DNA from: Actinomycetes bacterium | Lineage (GTDB): Bacteria > Actinomycetota > Actinomycetes > DATJPE01 | Direction of reading: 5' to 3' | NCBI GenBank assembly: GCA_035506535.1 | Contig: DATJPE010000063.1 | Coordinates: forward strand, 127,966-163,902 | DNA: 35,937 bases | Shown here: positions 14,752-22,666 of the stretch, piece after piece | How positions within the stretch are numbered: the first letter of the stretch is position 1 | Layout: each line of letters opens with the position of its first letter | The notes under the pieces: generated by a model | What the model was told of the DNA's origin: nothing | The model's database searches: none | The model's input: only the letters and a program-made list of their open reading frames with translations | Program-made: the position numbers and the translations under genes

Positions 14752-16218
14752 ATGACCGTTACGGAGTCCAGCGCAGACGTGGCCTCGACGACCCCGCCGC
14801 CGCGGTGGAAGCTGTGGAAGCTGACGCCGTCGCAGCGCAGGGCCCGCGGCCGCTCGGCACGCGACTGGGCGCCGCGAGCGCAGCAAGGCGAGTGGCGCGC
14901 CGGCCCCGACCGACCCGACCCGATCGCGCTGCTCGAGAGCCAGGCGGAGACCCGGGTCCCGGAGCTGCTGCCCATCCGCTATGGCCGCATGTCGGTGTCG
15001 CCGGGCACCTTCTACAGGGGTGCCGCGCTCATCATGGCAGCGGACCTCGCAGGGACACCGACGTCAGGGGTGACCGTCCAGCTCTGCGGTGACGCCCACC
15101 TCATGAACTTCGGCGTGTTCGCCTCACCGGAGCGCCAGCTGGTCTTCGACATCAACGACTTCGACGAGACGCTGCCCGGGCCTTGGGAGTGGGACGTCAA
15201 GCGACTCGTGGCCAGCCTCGAGATCGCGGGCCGGGACCGGGGATTTCGCCGCGACCAGCGCGAGGAGGTCGTCCTCGCCTGCGCCCAGGAATACCGCGAG
15301 CGCATCCGGGAGTCCTCCTCGATGCGGACCCTGGACGCCTGGTACGCCCACCTCGACGTCGAGGAGGTCGACCGCTGGATGGAGCAGGAGGTCCGGGAGA
15401 AGCGGCTGGGCAAGCGTGAGCACAAGGAGGTCGGTCGGGACATCGCGAAGGCACGTACCCGCGACCACGTACGCGTCTTCGCCAGGCGGGTCGGTGAGGT
15501 CGGTGGTCACCTGCGCATCGTCGGGGACCCGCCCCTGATCACCCCGATCGAGGACCTCGTGGGCACACCCGAGGAGCATGCCGCCGTTGAGCAGAGCATC
15601 CGCAAGCTGCTCAAGTCCTATCGCAAGACCCTGTCGCAGGACCACCACCCGATCGAGGAGTTCCGCTTCGTCCACCTGGCGCGCAAGGTCGTCGGCGTGG
15701 GCAGCGTCGGGACCCGCTGCTGGATCCTGCTGCTCACCGGTCGCGACAAGAACGACCCGCTGTTCCTGCAGGCGAAGGAGGCCCAGGCGTCGGTCCTGGA
15801 GCGGTACGTCGGCGCGAGCGCGTACCGCCATCACGGTCGGCGCGTGGTCGCCGGCCAGCACCTCATGCAGGCGGCGACCGACATCTTCCTCGGCTGGCAA
15901 CGCGCAGTCGGCCTCGACGGCACGGCGCGTGACTACTACATCCGGCAGTTCCAGGACTGGAAGGGCTCGGTCGAGATCGACACCCTCAGCCCGTCCGGGG
16001 CGCTGCTCTACGGGCGCGTGTGCGCGACCGCCCTCGCGCGGGCGCACGCTCGGTGGGGGGACCGGATCGCGGTGGCGTCCTATCTCGGCAAGGGAGATGT
16101 GTTCGACCGGGCGATGGTCGAGTTCGCGCGCCGCTACGCCGACCAGAACGAGCGCGACTACGAGGCGCTGCTGGGCGCGATCCGTTCGGGGCGCCTCCCC
16201 GTCGAGTACGGCGTCTGA
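14752..16218 (+). CDS. DUF2252 kinase-like protein
   Basis: 488 residues from ATG 14752, behind GGAGGGAG at 14740-14747. A DUF2252 protein, a widespread actinobacterial family with no settled function. Motifs resemble the active site of aminoglycoside phosphotransferase/kinase-fold enzymes: LCGDAHLMNFG (112-120, compare HGDxxxxN) and VFDINDFDE (131-139, compare the metal-binding Asp). The beginning RYGRMSVSPGTFYRGAALIMAADLA is typical of the family. It is divergent from the macro-SIR2 gene with only 79 bp between their starts, so the two may share regulation. TAGACT at 14718-14723 is a candidate -10 box. No substrate can be named. Confidence 0.9.
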   Translation: MTVTESSADVASTTPPPRWKLWKLTPSQRRARGRSARDWAPRAQQGEWRAGPDRPDPIALLESQAETRVPELLPIRYGRMSVSPGTFYRGAALIMAADLAGTPTSGVTVQLCGDAHLMNFGVFASPERQLVFDINDFDETLPGPWEWDVKRLVASLEIAGRDRGFRRDQREEVVLACAQEYRERIRESSSMRTLDAWYAHLDVEEVDRWMEQEVREKRLGKREHKEVGRDIAKARTRDHVRVFARRVGEVGGHLRIVGDPPLITPIEDLVGTPEEHAAVEQSIRKLLKSYRKTLSQDHHPIEEFRFVHLARKVVGVGSVGTRCWILLLTGRDKNDPLFLQAKEAQASVLERYVGASAYRHHGRRVVAGQHLMQAATDIFLGWQRAVGLDGTARDYYIRQFQDWKGSVEIDTLSPSGALLYGRVCATALARAHARWGDRIAVASYLGKGDVFDRAMVEFARRYADQNERDYEALLGAIRSGRLPVEYGV

Positions 16219-16257
16219 GCGCCAGAGGCCCCTGATTACGAGTGGGAGGACGGCCTG

Positions 16258-17064
16258 TCAGTCGTGGCGCACGAAGACGTCACGCAGGCGCTGCCGGACG
16301 TCGCTGTCGAGGCCGAGCCCCTCGGCGAGGTAGCCCTCGACGGTCTCGTACCGCTGCCTCATCTCGGCGAGGGCGTAGTCCAGGTACTCGGGCCGCACGC
16401 CGAGCACCGCGGTCGGTATCGCCGGGTCGCCGCCCGCCGCCGCGAAGGCGTCGATGACCGGCTGATAGGAGGGGAGCACGTACTCGCTGCTGAGCAGGAA
16501 GTCGGCCATCACGTCGTCCTCGTCGACGCCGAGGAACAGCAGGAGGACGGCGGCCGCCCAGCCGGTGCGGTCCTTGCCGGTCGTGCAGTGGAACAGCGCC
16601 GGGTGCTGATCCGGTGTGGCCAGGTCGGTGAACAGACGGGCGTACGCGCGCTGCGCGCTGGGCAGCGACACGAAGTCGCGGTAGGCGTGCCGGAAATGGG
16701 CCTCGAGCCGGCCGCCGCCGAGCATCCGCTCCGCCTCGGGAACGTCCTCGAGGACGCTGATGAGCTTGGTCGGCGCCTCCCCCGGGACATCGGCGAACAC
16801 GTCGAGGGGGACCAGCCGCGTGCCCTCGGGGAGCAGGTCGGGGGCACTGCGTCGTTCCGCCGCGCTGCGCAGGTCGTACACCGTGCGGATCCCCAACCGG
16901 GCGAACGCCTCCGAGGCATCCCCGCGGAGCTGGTCCAGCTTCGTGGAGCGATAGACCATCCCGGTCCGGACCACCCCTCCGTCGTCGGTCCGGTAACCGC
17001 CGACGTCGCGCAGGTTCGGCACGATGCCGAGGGCCCGGCCCGGACGGAGGTCCTGCTCGACCAT
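16258..17064 (-). CDS. Tyrosine-protein phosphatase (IphP/MptpB-like)
   Basis: 268 residues from ATG 17064. The N-terminal signature PNLRDVGGYRTDDGGVVRTGMVYRS and the P-loop HCTTGKDRTGW (C160 as nucleophile, R166 for phosphate binding) mark the Y_phosphatase3 family, which includes M. tuberculosis MptpB. The K in place of the more common residue after CTTG/AG is also found in this lipid and tyrosine phosphatase group, so phosphotyrosine, phosphoserine or phosphoinositide may be substrates. No signal peptide is seen, so it is cytoplasmic or released by another route. It is convergent with DUF2252, with a 39-bp gap. Confidence 0.92.
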   Translation of the reverse strand: MVEQDLRPGRALGIVPNLRDVGGYRTDDGGVVRTGMVYRSTKLDQLRGDASEAFARLGIRTVYDLRSAAERRSAPDLLPEGTRLVPLDVFADVPGEAPTKLISVLEDVPEAERMLGGGRLEAHFRHAYRDFVSLPSAQRAYARLFTDLATPDQHPALFHCTTGKDRTGWAAAVLLLFLGVDEDDVMADFLLSSEYVLPSYQPVIDAFAAAGGDPAIPTAVLGVRPEYLDYALAEMRQRYETVEGYLAEGLGLDSDVRQRLRDVFVRHD

Positions 17065-17168
17065 CGACGACTCCCGCGGCAGACATGTCCGACTCCGACA
17101 GTGACGACAGTACGGGGCTGCGCCCGGCCGGCCGGCCGGACCCTCACGCCCCCGCCAGGGGCCGCTGG

Positions 17169-17234
17169 GCGACGCGCGGTTGCTGTTAGGCGTTCGGGAA
17201 GCTATTGGTCGCCGAACGCCTAACAGTTCGGGTC
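17169..17234. repeat. Intergenic dyad element D (TTAGGCGTTCG type), copy 1
   Basis: A perfect 15-bp inverted repeat, CTGTTAGGCGTTCGG (17183-17197) with 17212-17226, around a 14-nt loop containing CTATTGG. Flanks GCGACGCGCGGT (17169-17180) and TCGGGTC (17228-17234) recur in the same order and spacing at 18314-18379, so both copies are 66 bp. This copy lies between divergent genes, which argues against a plain terminator. The rest of 17065-17325 holds only a GC-rich leader and the next ribosome binding site. Confidence 0.85.
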
Positions 17235-17325
17235 CGCGACTCGCGGCGAGGGGAGATCACGCAATCCTGCGCGAACGGCCACGCCCGCCCGGGACGTGGC
17301 AGGGTGGCCGGAACGAGGAGGCGCC

Positions 17326-18300
17326 ATGCCGCTGCCCACCCTGGAGGAGCTGCTCGCCACTGCCGTCGACCGCGAGCCGATGGTCGACACCGCAGGGAAG
17401 TCCGGGGCGCTTCTCGAGCGGGTCAGGATCGACGGGACGGCGTACGTCCTCAAGCACCTCGATCGCACGCGCGACTGGACGTTGCGCAGCGCCGGCGTCC
17501 TCGACGGCGTCACGCCCACGCTGTGGGACCGCGGTCTGCTCGGCGCGCTGCCGGACTGCTTCGAGCAGCCGATCGTCGCGGTGGCCCGCACCCCGGTAGG
17601 GGCGAGCGTGCTGATGCGCGACGTCGGGCAGTGGCTGTTCCCGGTCTCCGACGAGCCGATCTCCCTCGAGCAGCACCTCCGAGTGCTCGACCACATGGCC
17701 CGGATGCATGCGGCCTTCTGGGACGCCGGGCCGGAGATCGACGTGGTTCCGGTGATGCACCGCTACCTCGACCTCTCGCCATGGACAGCGGAGGCCGAGG
17801 AGTGGCTCGGCGACCCGCCCCTGGTCCCCAGGCTGGTCGGGATCGGCTGGCCTCGGCTGGGGGAGGTCGCCCCGGCCGCCTACCGCGTCGTGGGGCCGCT
17901 CGCCCGCGACCCGGGTCTGCTGGTCGAGGCGTTGGCGGACACCCCGCAGACCTTCGTGCACGGCAACGTCAAGCTGGACAACCTCGGAGTCACGCCGGAG
18001 GGACGTACCGTCCTGCTCGACTGGGAGCTGTCGGGGCGCGGGGCTCCGGCCAGCGACCTGGCCTGGTACCTGGCGATCAACTGCCGGCGGCTGCCACAGT
18101 CGAAAGAGGCCGCCATCGGCGCCTACCGGGAGGCGCTCGAACGGCACGGAGTGGACACCGACGAGTGGTGGGAGCGCCAGGTGGCACTCTGCCTGCTGGG
18201 GGCGCTGGTCCAGTTCGGCTGGGAGAAGGCGCTCGGCGGCTACGACGCCGAGCTGGCCTGGTGGGAGGCGCGCGCCCTGGCCGCCGCGCACCTGTTGTGA
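17326..18300 (+). CDS. Aminoglycoside phosphotransferase-fold protein with HGN motif
   Basis: 324 residues from ATG 17326, behind GAGGAGG at 17315-17321. A kinase-like (APH) fold: ATP-site Lys43 in YVLKHLDRTRD, catalytic loop FVHGNVKLDNLG (H212 to N219), and a metal-binding Asp in LLDWELSG (D232) followed by GAPASDLAWYLA. The catalytic loop normally reads HGD; here the catalytic Asp is Asn214, while the second Asn and the downstream Asp are intact. It may be a low-activity or pseudo-enzyme, or a subgroup using another base. The gene is flanked by two 66-bp direct repeats. No resistance phenotype can be inferred. Confidence 0.85.
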   Translation: MPLPTLEELLATAVDREPMVDTAGKSGALLERVRIDGTAYVLKHLDRTRDWTLRSAGVLDGVTPTLWDRGLLGALPDCFEQPIVAVARTPVGASVLMRDVGQWLFPVSDEPISLEQHLRVLDHMARMHAAFWDAGPEIDVVPVMHRYLDLSPWTAEAEEWLGDPPLVPRLVGIGWPRLGEVAPAAYRVVGPLARDPGLLVEALADTPQTFVHGNVKLDNLGVTPEGRTVLLDWELSGRGAPASDLAWYLAINCRRLPQSKEAAIGAYREALERHGVDTDEWWERQVALCLLGALVQFGWEKALGGYDAELAWWEARALAAAHLL

Positions 18301-18313
18301 GCCAGCCGTCTGC

Positions 18314-18379
18314 GCGACGCGCGGTACTTGTTAGGCGTTCGACGGGCTAGCGCGCGCCGAACGCCTAACATCTCGGGTC
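18314..18379. repeat. Intergenic dyad element E, copy 2 of the TTAGGCGTTCG type
   Basis: A perfect 13-bp inverted repeat, TGTTAGGCGTTCG (18329-18341) with 18358-18370, around a 16-nt loop with CTAGCGC. The outer blocks GCGACGCGCGGT and TCGGGTC are identical to copy 1. It lies between the convergent phosphotransferase-like gene and the small membrane protein, and its right end touches the latter's stop codon, so here it could also serve as a terminator. Confidence 0.85.
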
Positions 18380-18665
18380 AGGCGAGGGCAGCGCGGCGGC
18401 GCCGGTCGTAGGCGCCGGAGCCGTACGTCATCGCGTCGAGGACCACCCCGCCCGCCACCACGAGCCAGCCCAGGCCGGAGACCCCGCCGAGGGGGGCGTA
18501 GGCGAAGACGTAGGCGAGGGAGGTCCAGGGCAGGAAGATGACCCCGAGCAGCGGGGCGAACCAGCCGCCGTGGAAGGCCACCGTCACCCGGTTGGTCCCC
18601 ACCCAGGTGAGCAGGAACGCGAGGCGGGGTCCGAAGAGGCCGAGCACGACGAGGAAGCAGCACAT
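18378..18665 (-). CDS. Small membrane protein of unknown function
   Basis: 95 residues from ATG 18665. About three hydrophobic segments (CFLVVLGLFGPRLAFLLTWVG, WFAPLLGVIFLPWTSLAYVFAYAP, GLGWLVVAGGVVLDAMTYG) with a basic C-terminus DRRRRAAL. The NRVTVAFHGGWFAPLLGVIFLPWTSLAYV pattern is common in short actinobacterial membrane proteins of no known role. It stands alone between element E and the operon beginning with the GNAT gene. I do not recognise a function. Confidence 0.75.
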   Translation of the reverse strand: MCCFLVVLGLFGPRLAFLLTWVGTNRVTVAFHGGWFAPLLGVIFLPWTSLAYVFAYAPLGGVSGLGWLVVAGGVVLDAMTYGSGAYDRRRRAALA

Positions 18666-18730
18666 GGCCGCTCACCCTAGCGAGGGACCGACGGGCGGGC
18701 GCCCAGGCCCGCCAACCTGCCGGCGAGCGC

Positions 18731-19201
18731 TCAGGCCAGGTCCTTGCCGAAGCAGCGGTTCCTGGGGCTGTCCCGGTAGTAGCCGTAGCCCGGGATGGGT
18801 GTCCACCCCGCGGAGGTGTAGAGGGCCAGCGCCTCGGGCTGGGCGGCCCCGGACTCCAGCACGGCTCGGCGGTACCCCGCCGCGGCCGCCCGTGCCTCCA
18901 GCTCGGCGAGCAGGACGCGGGCGATGCCGCGACGGCGCCAGGCCCGGCGGACGTACATGCGCTTGACCTCGGCGGTGCGCTCGTCGAAGCGGCGGTACGC
19001 GCCGCAGGCCACGGCGTCCCCGTCGACCAGTCCGAGCAGGAAGGCTCCGTCGGGCTCGGCGAACTCCACCGGGTCGACGGGGGTACGGTCCGGGCCGCCG
19101 TAGCGCTCGACGTACTCCTCCTGGACTTCCTCGACGAGCACGCGCAGGAGCGGGTCGTCGTACGGCACGACCCGCCACGTCACGGCGGGGGTGGGAGTCA
19201 C
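18731..19201 (-). CDS. GNAT N-acetyltransferase, last gene of the ATP-grasp operon
   Basis: 156 residues from GTG 19201, which overlaps the transglutaminase stop as GTGA. One acetyltransferase domain with the acetyl-CoA-binding motif VRRAWRRRGIARVLL (84-98) and a C-terminal ALALYTSAGWTPIPGYGYY. The upstream in-frame extension reads through the transglutaminase gene and is not used. GNAT proteins of this type acetylate amino groups of small molecules or peptides. Coupling to the alpha-E/ATP-grasp/transglutaminase set suggests that it modifies the product of those genes; this is inference from the overlap. Confidence 0.87.
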   Translation of the reverse strand: MTPTPAVTWRVVPYDDPLLRVLVEEVQEEYVERYGGPDRTPVDPVEFAEPDGAFLLGLVDGDAVACGAYRRFDERTAEVKRMYVRRAWRRRGIARVLLAELEARAAAAGYRRAVLESGAAQPEALALYTSAGWTPIPGYGYYRDSPRNRCFGKDLA

Positions 19202-20058
19202 GCCAGGCGCGTGATGTGCACGCCGACGCCGACCGATGTCGAGGATGCCCCGCGGTAGACCCCCTTCAGAGGCGGGACGTCGTCGTAGTCGCGGCCGCGG
19301 GCCACGACCACGTGGCGCTCCCCCGGCTGGGTGCCGTGGGTCGGATCCCACCCCACCCACGACCCGACCCAGGCCTCGACCCAGGCGTGGCTCTGCCCTT
19401 CGGCGGTCGTCCCGACCTCGGCGTGCGGGGCCGGGTGGACGTAGCCGGAGACGTAGCGGGCCGGCAGGCCGGCCTCGCGCAGCATCCCCAGGCTCAGGTG
19501 CGCCAGGTCCTGGCAGACCCCGGCCCGCTGGTCGTAGGCCTCCTGCGCGCTCGTGCGCACCCCCGTCGCGCCGCGCACGTAGGCGACCGTCTCGCGCACC
19601 CAGCCGGTGATCGCCTGCGCGGCACCCAGCGGGTCCTGCCCGGAGGCGAGCTCACGCGCACGGACCGCCAGGTCGCCGTCCACCGCGGTGAGCGGGGTCG
19701 GCACCGCGAGCTCGTACCAGCGCTCGGCGGCGGCCGCCAGCTGGGGCCAGTCCAGCGGTTGCGGCAGCGGCGGGGCCGGGGAGGTCTCGACGACGCTGCT
19801 CCCTGTCACCTCGAGCACGTCGTGCGGCTCGTGCAGGTCGAAGACGGTGACGTGCGAGCCCCAGTAGTCCCAGTAGCGCCAGAGGTTCGCCGGCGGGCTG
19901 ATCTCGACCCGCGACTCCAGCGTCGTCTGGCTGGGCAGGGTGAGCGGGGTGAGCCGTGCCTCGTTGTACGACGCCCGCGCGCTGCCGGCGTACCTGAACC
20001 CGGTGCGGTGCTGGATGCGCAGCCGCCAGCCGGGGGTGGTCAGCGGGCCCGCCGTCAC
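19198..20058 (-). CDS. Transglutaminase-like cysteine peptidase-fold protein
   Basis: 286 residues from GTG 20058, overlapping the alpha-E stop as GTGA. An N-terminal beta domain (RIQHRTGFRYAGSARASYNEARLTPLTLPSQ, typical of bacterial transglutaminase N-domains) precedes a transglutaminase core with Cys182 (AGVCQDLAHL), His224 (QSHAWVEAWVG) and Asp238 (GWDPTHG) as the catalytic triad. In this conserved gene neighbourhood such proteins are thought to cut or form amide bonds on peptides made by the partner ATP-grasp enzyme (a proposal from comparative genomics). The C-terminal GRDYDDVPPLKGVYRG is a family hallmark. Confidence 0.92.
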   Translation of the reverse strand: MTAGPLTTPGWRLRIQHRTGFRYAGSARASYNEARLTPLTLPSQTTLESRVEISPPANLWRYWDYWGSHVTVFDLHEPHDVLEVTGSSVVETSPAPPLPQPLDWPQLAAAAERWYELAVPTPLTAVDGDLAVRARELASGQDPLGAAQAITGWVRETVAYVRGATGVRTSAQEAYDQRAGVCQDLAHLSLGMLREAGLPARYVSGYVHPAPHAEVGTTAEGQSHAWVEAWVGSWVGWDPTHGTQPGERHVVVARGRDYDDVPPLKGVYRGASSTSVGVGVHITRLA

Positions 20059-20993
20059 GACGCCCCCTCCTGGGCCCACGCGACCGGGGCGGCGTACTGG
20101 AAGTACCTCGTCGCCACCGCGCGCGACGCCTCGAGGCACGCCGACTGCACGATCGCGAGCTGCTGCGGCAGGGTCGAGAGCAGCGCGGCGCGGTCGACGT
20201 ACTCCAGCCCGGTCCGGGTCCGGCCGATCACCCGCCGCGCGGGGTCGCCGACGCCCGCGCGCTCCACGCCCGGCTCGAGCTCCAGCAGACACTGCTCGGC
20301 GGACTCCAGCGCGGCCACGACCGAGCGCGGGAAGAGCCGGTCGAGCAGGAGGAACTCCGCGACGTCCTCCGGGCGGCGCGCGCCTCGATAGGTGCGCACG
20401 AAGGTCTCGTCGGCGCCGCAGGCCCGCAACAGGGTCGACCACGAGGGCGCGTGCTCGGCGTCCACGACCCTGGTCGCGAGCAGGCGCGCGGTCATGTCGG
20501 CCCGCTCGAGGCTGCGACCGAGCACGAGGAACTGCCAGCCGTCGTCATGGCTCATCGACGACTCCGCGAACCCGTTGACCACCGCCGCACGCTCGCGCAT
20601 GTAGGCCAGGAAGCCGTGCGGCCCCATCCGCTGGGCCGACCGTCGCTGGCCCGGGATCGCGTGCCACGTGGCGTTCAGCGCCTGCCACAGCTCGGAGGAG
20701 ATGGTCTCGCGTGCCCCTCGCGCGTTCTCCCGTGCGGCGTTCCATGCGCCCGCGATGGCCGACGGGTTCTCGGGGTCGAACGCGAGCAGGTCGATGACCG
20801 TGCTCGTGCCCGCGACGTCGTCCGGTACGTCGACACCGAGGATCTGCAGCAGTGAGCGGCTCGCCGCCACCTCGTCGATCCACGGGTTCTCGAGCAGGCG
20901 GTGCACGTAGGCGTCGAGGAAGCGCGAGGTGTCGTCGGCCCGCTCGATGTAGCGGCCGATCCAGAACAGCGACTCGGCGATGCGGCTCAGCAT
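20055..20993 (-). CDS. Alpha-E domain protein
   Basis: 312 residues from ATG 20993. All-alpha Alpha-E family: MLSRIAESLFWIGRYIERADDTSRFLDAY at the N-terminus, a repeated helical unit with QFLVLGRSLERADMTARLLATRV about 165 residues later, and RTRTGLEYVD near the end. The two ER-AD motifs are the conserved acidic/basic helices that name the family. No enzyme activity is established. It is always found with circularly permuted ATP-grasp and transglutaminase genes, as here; 7 bp separate it from the ATP-grasp gene. Confidence 0.92.
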   Translation of the reverse strand: MLSRIAESLFWIGRYIERADDTSRFLDAYVHRLLENPWIDEVAASRSLLQILGVDVPDDVAGTSTVIDLLAFDPENPSAIAGAWNAARENARGARETISSELWQALNATWHAIPGQRRSAQRMGPHGFLAYMRERAAVVNGFAESSMSHDDGWQFLVLGRSLERADMTARLLATRVVDAEHAPSWSTLLRACGADETFVRTYRGARRPEDVAEFLLLDRLFPRSVVAALESAEQCLLELEPGVERAGVGDPARRVIGRTRTGLEYVDRAALLSTLPQQLAIVQSACLEASRAVATRYFQYAAPVAWAQEGAS

Positions 20994-21000
20994 GGTGGTC

Positions 21001-22563
21001 TCACTGCTGCTGCCCGCCCTGGTCGAGCACTGGTCCGAGGTCGCGCTCCACCTCGCCGAGACGGGGCAGCGACACCGGGACCACGCCCAGCGGCTCCGAG
21101 CCGACCTCGGGTGTCGTGTCCACCGGCTCGTGCTCCGGGGCGAGCACCCAGGTGTCCTTCGAACCGCCGCCCTGGCTCGAGTTCACGACCAACGCCCCCT
21201 CCGGCAGCGCCACTCGCGTCAGCCCGCCGGGGAGCACCCACACCTCCCGCCCGTCGTTGACCGCGAACGGCCGCAGGTCGACGTGCCGGGGCGCGATGCG
21301 TTCCCCGATCAGCGTCGGTGAGGTCGACAGCGCGACCGGGCGCTGGGCGATCCAGCCCCGCGGGTCGGCGGCGACCGTGGCGTGCAGCGTGCGCAGCTCC
21401 TGCTCCTCGGCGAAGGGCCCGATGACGATCCCCTTGCCGCCCGCGCCGTCGACCGGCTTCAGCACGAGCTGGTCGAGCTCGGAGAGCACCCACCGAAGCG
21501 TCTCCTGGTCCTCGAGCCGATAGGTCTCCACGTTGGCGAGGACCGGCTCCTCGGAGAGGTAGTAGCGGATGAGGTCGGGCACGTAGCTGTAGACGAGCTT
21601 GTCGTCGGCGGCTCCATTGCCGACCGCGTTGGCGATGGTGACGTTGCCGGCACGGGCCGCGTTGAGCAGCCCGGGCGGGCCGAGCACCGAGTCGGGGCGG
21701 AAGTGCAGCGGGTCGAGGAACTCGTCGTCGATGCGGCGGTAGATGACGTGGACCGGCCGCTCGCCGTGCGTCGTACGCATCCGAACCCGGTTGCCGGAGC
21801 ACACGAGGTCGCGCCCCTCCACGAGCTCGACGCCCATGAGGCGGGCGAGCAGCGCGTGCTCGAAGTAGGCCGCGTTGTAGACCCCGGGGGTGAGCACGAC
21901 GACCTCGGGATCGGTGACGCCGGCCGGGGCGGCGGCGCGCAGGGCGGCGAGCAGCCGCGCCGGGTACTCATCGACGGGGTACACCCGGTGCGTCGCGAAC
22001 AGTCCGGGGAACAGCTGCGTCATGGCCCGGCGGTTCTCGATGACGTAGCTGACCCCGGACGGGACGCGCAGGTTGTCCTCGAGGACGCGGAAGGCGCCCT
22101 GCTCGTCGCGGATCAGGTCGACGCCGGCCACATGGATGCGCACCCCGTTCGGCGGCTCGATGCCATACACCTCTCGGCGCAGCTGCGACCCGGACATCAC
22201 GACCCGCCGGGGCATCACCCCGTCGGCGAAGACCTCGCCCTTGCCGTAGAGGTCCGCGAGGAACGCCTCGAGCGCCGCGACGCGCTGGCGGACCCCGCGC
22301 ACCACGTGCGCCCACTCGGCCCCGTCGATGATCCGCGGCAGCAGGTCGAGGGGGAACGGCCGCTCCTCGCCCGCGTGGGCGAAGGTGACCCCGCGGTCGG
22401 TGAACAGCCGGCTCAGCTGCTCGGCGCGGTAGCGCAGGTCCGCGGCTCCCAGCGGCTCCAGCGCCGCGAACAGCGCCTCGTACGTCGCGCGCGGCCTCGC
22501 ATCGGTGGCGAACATCTCGTCCCAGGCGTCGCCGAGCGCGTAGTCGCTGAAGAGCTCGGGCAC
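21001..22563 (-). CDS. Circularly permuted ATP-grasp protein
   Basis: 520 residues from ATG 22563. Conserved blocks of circularly permuted ATP-grasp type 1/2 enzymes are visible: RIIDGAEWAHVVRGVRQRVAALEAFLADLYG, VAGVDLIRDEQGAFRVLEDNLRVPSGVSYVIENRRAM, NAVGNGAADDKLVYSYVPDLIRYYL, and LVLKPVDGAGGKGIVIGP (phosphate-binding glycine loop), then APRHVDLRPFAVNDGREVWVLPGGLTRVAL and VVNSSQGGGSKDTWVL. Such enzymes are predicted to form a peptide or amide bond using ATP. It is the first gene of the operon. TAGCCT, 9 nt before the ATG, may be the -10 box of a short-leader transcript. Confidence 0.93.
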   Translation of the reverse strand: MPELFSDYALGDAWDEMFATDARPRATYEALFAALEPLGAADLRYRAEQLSRLFTDRGVTFAHAGEERPFPLDLLPRIIDGAEWAHVVRGVRQRVAALEAFLADLYGKGEVFADGVMPRRVVMSGSQLRREVYGIEPPNGVRIHVAGVDLIRDEQGAFRVLEDNLRVPSGVSYVIENRRAMTQLFPGLFATHRVYPVDEYPARLLAALRAAAPAGVTDPEVVVLTPGVYNAAYFEHALLARLMGVELVEGRDLVCSGNRVRMRTTHGERPVHVIYRRIDDEFLDPLHFRPDSVLGPPGLLNAARAGNVTIANAVGNGAADDKLVYSYVPDLIRYYLSEEPVLANVETYRLEDQETLRWVLSELDQLVLKPVDGAGGKGIVIGPFAEEQELRTLHATVAADPRGWIAQRPVALSTSPTLIGERIAPRHVDLRPFAVNDGREVWVLPGGLTRVALPEGALVVNSSQGGGSKDTWVLAPEHEPVDTTPEVGSEPLGVVPVSLPRLGEVERDLGPVLDQGGQQQ

Positions 22564-22666
22564 GCGGACAGGCTAGAGACAACGACGTTTCCGCGCAGTA
22601 GACGCCCGCGATGCGGAGCGGCACACCCTCTCCGGGCCTGGCCCGCGCCGATGGGATTCTGGAGGC

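Noticed and set aside
13113-16218. A complete Thoeris system
   Set aside because: No TIR-domain (ThsB) gene lies in the window; only the effector-like protein is present, so a named system is not supported.
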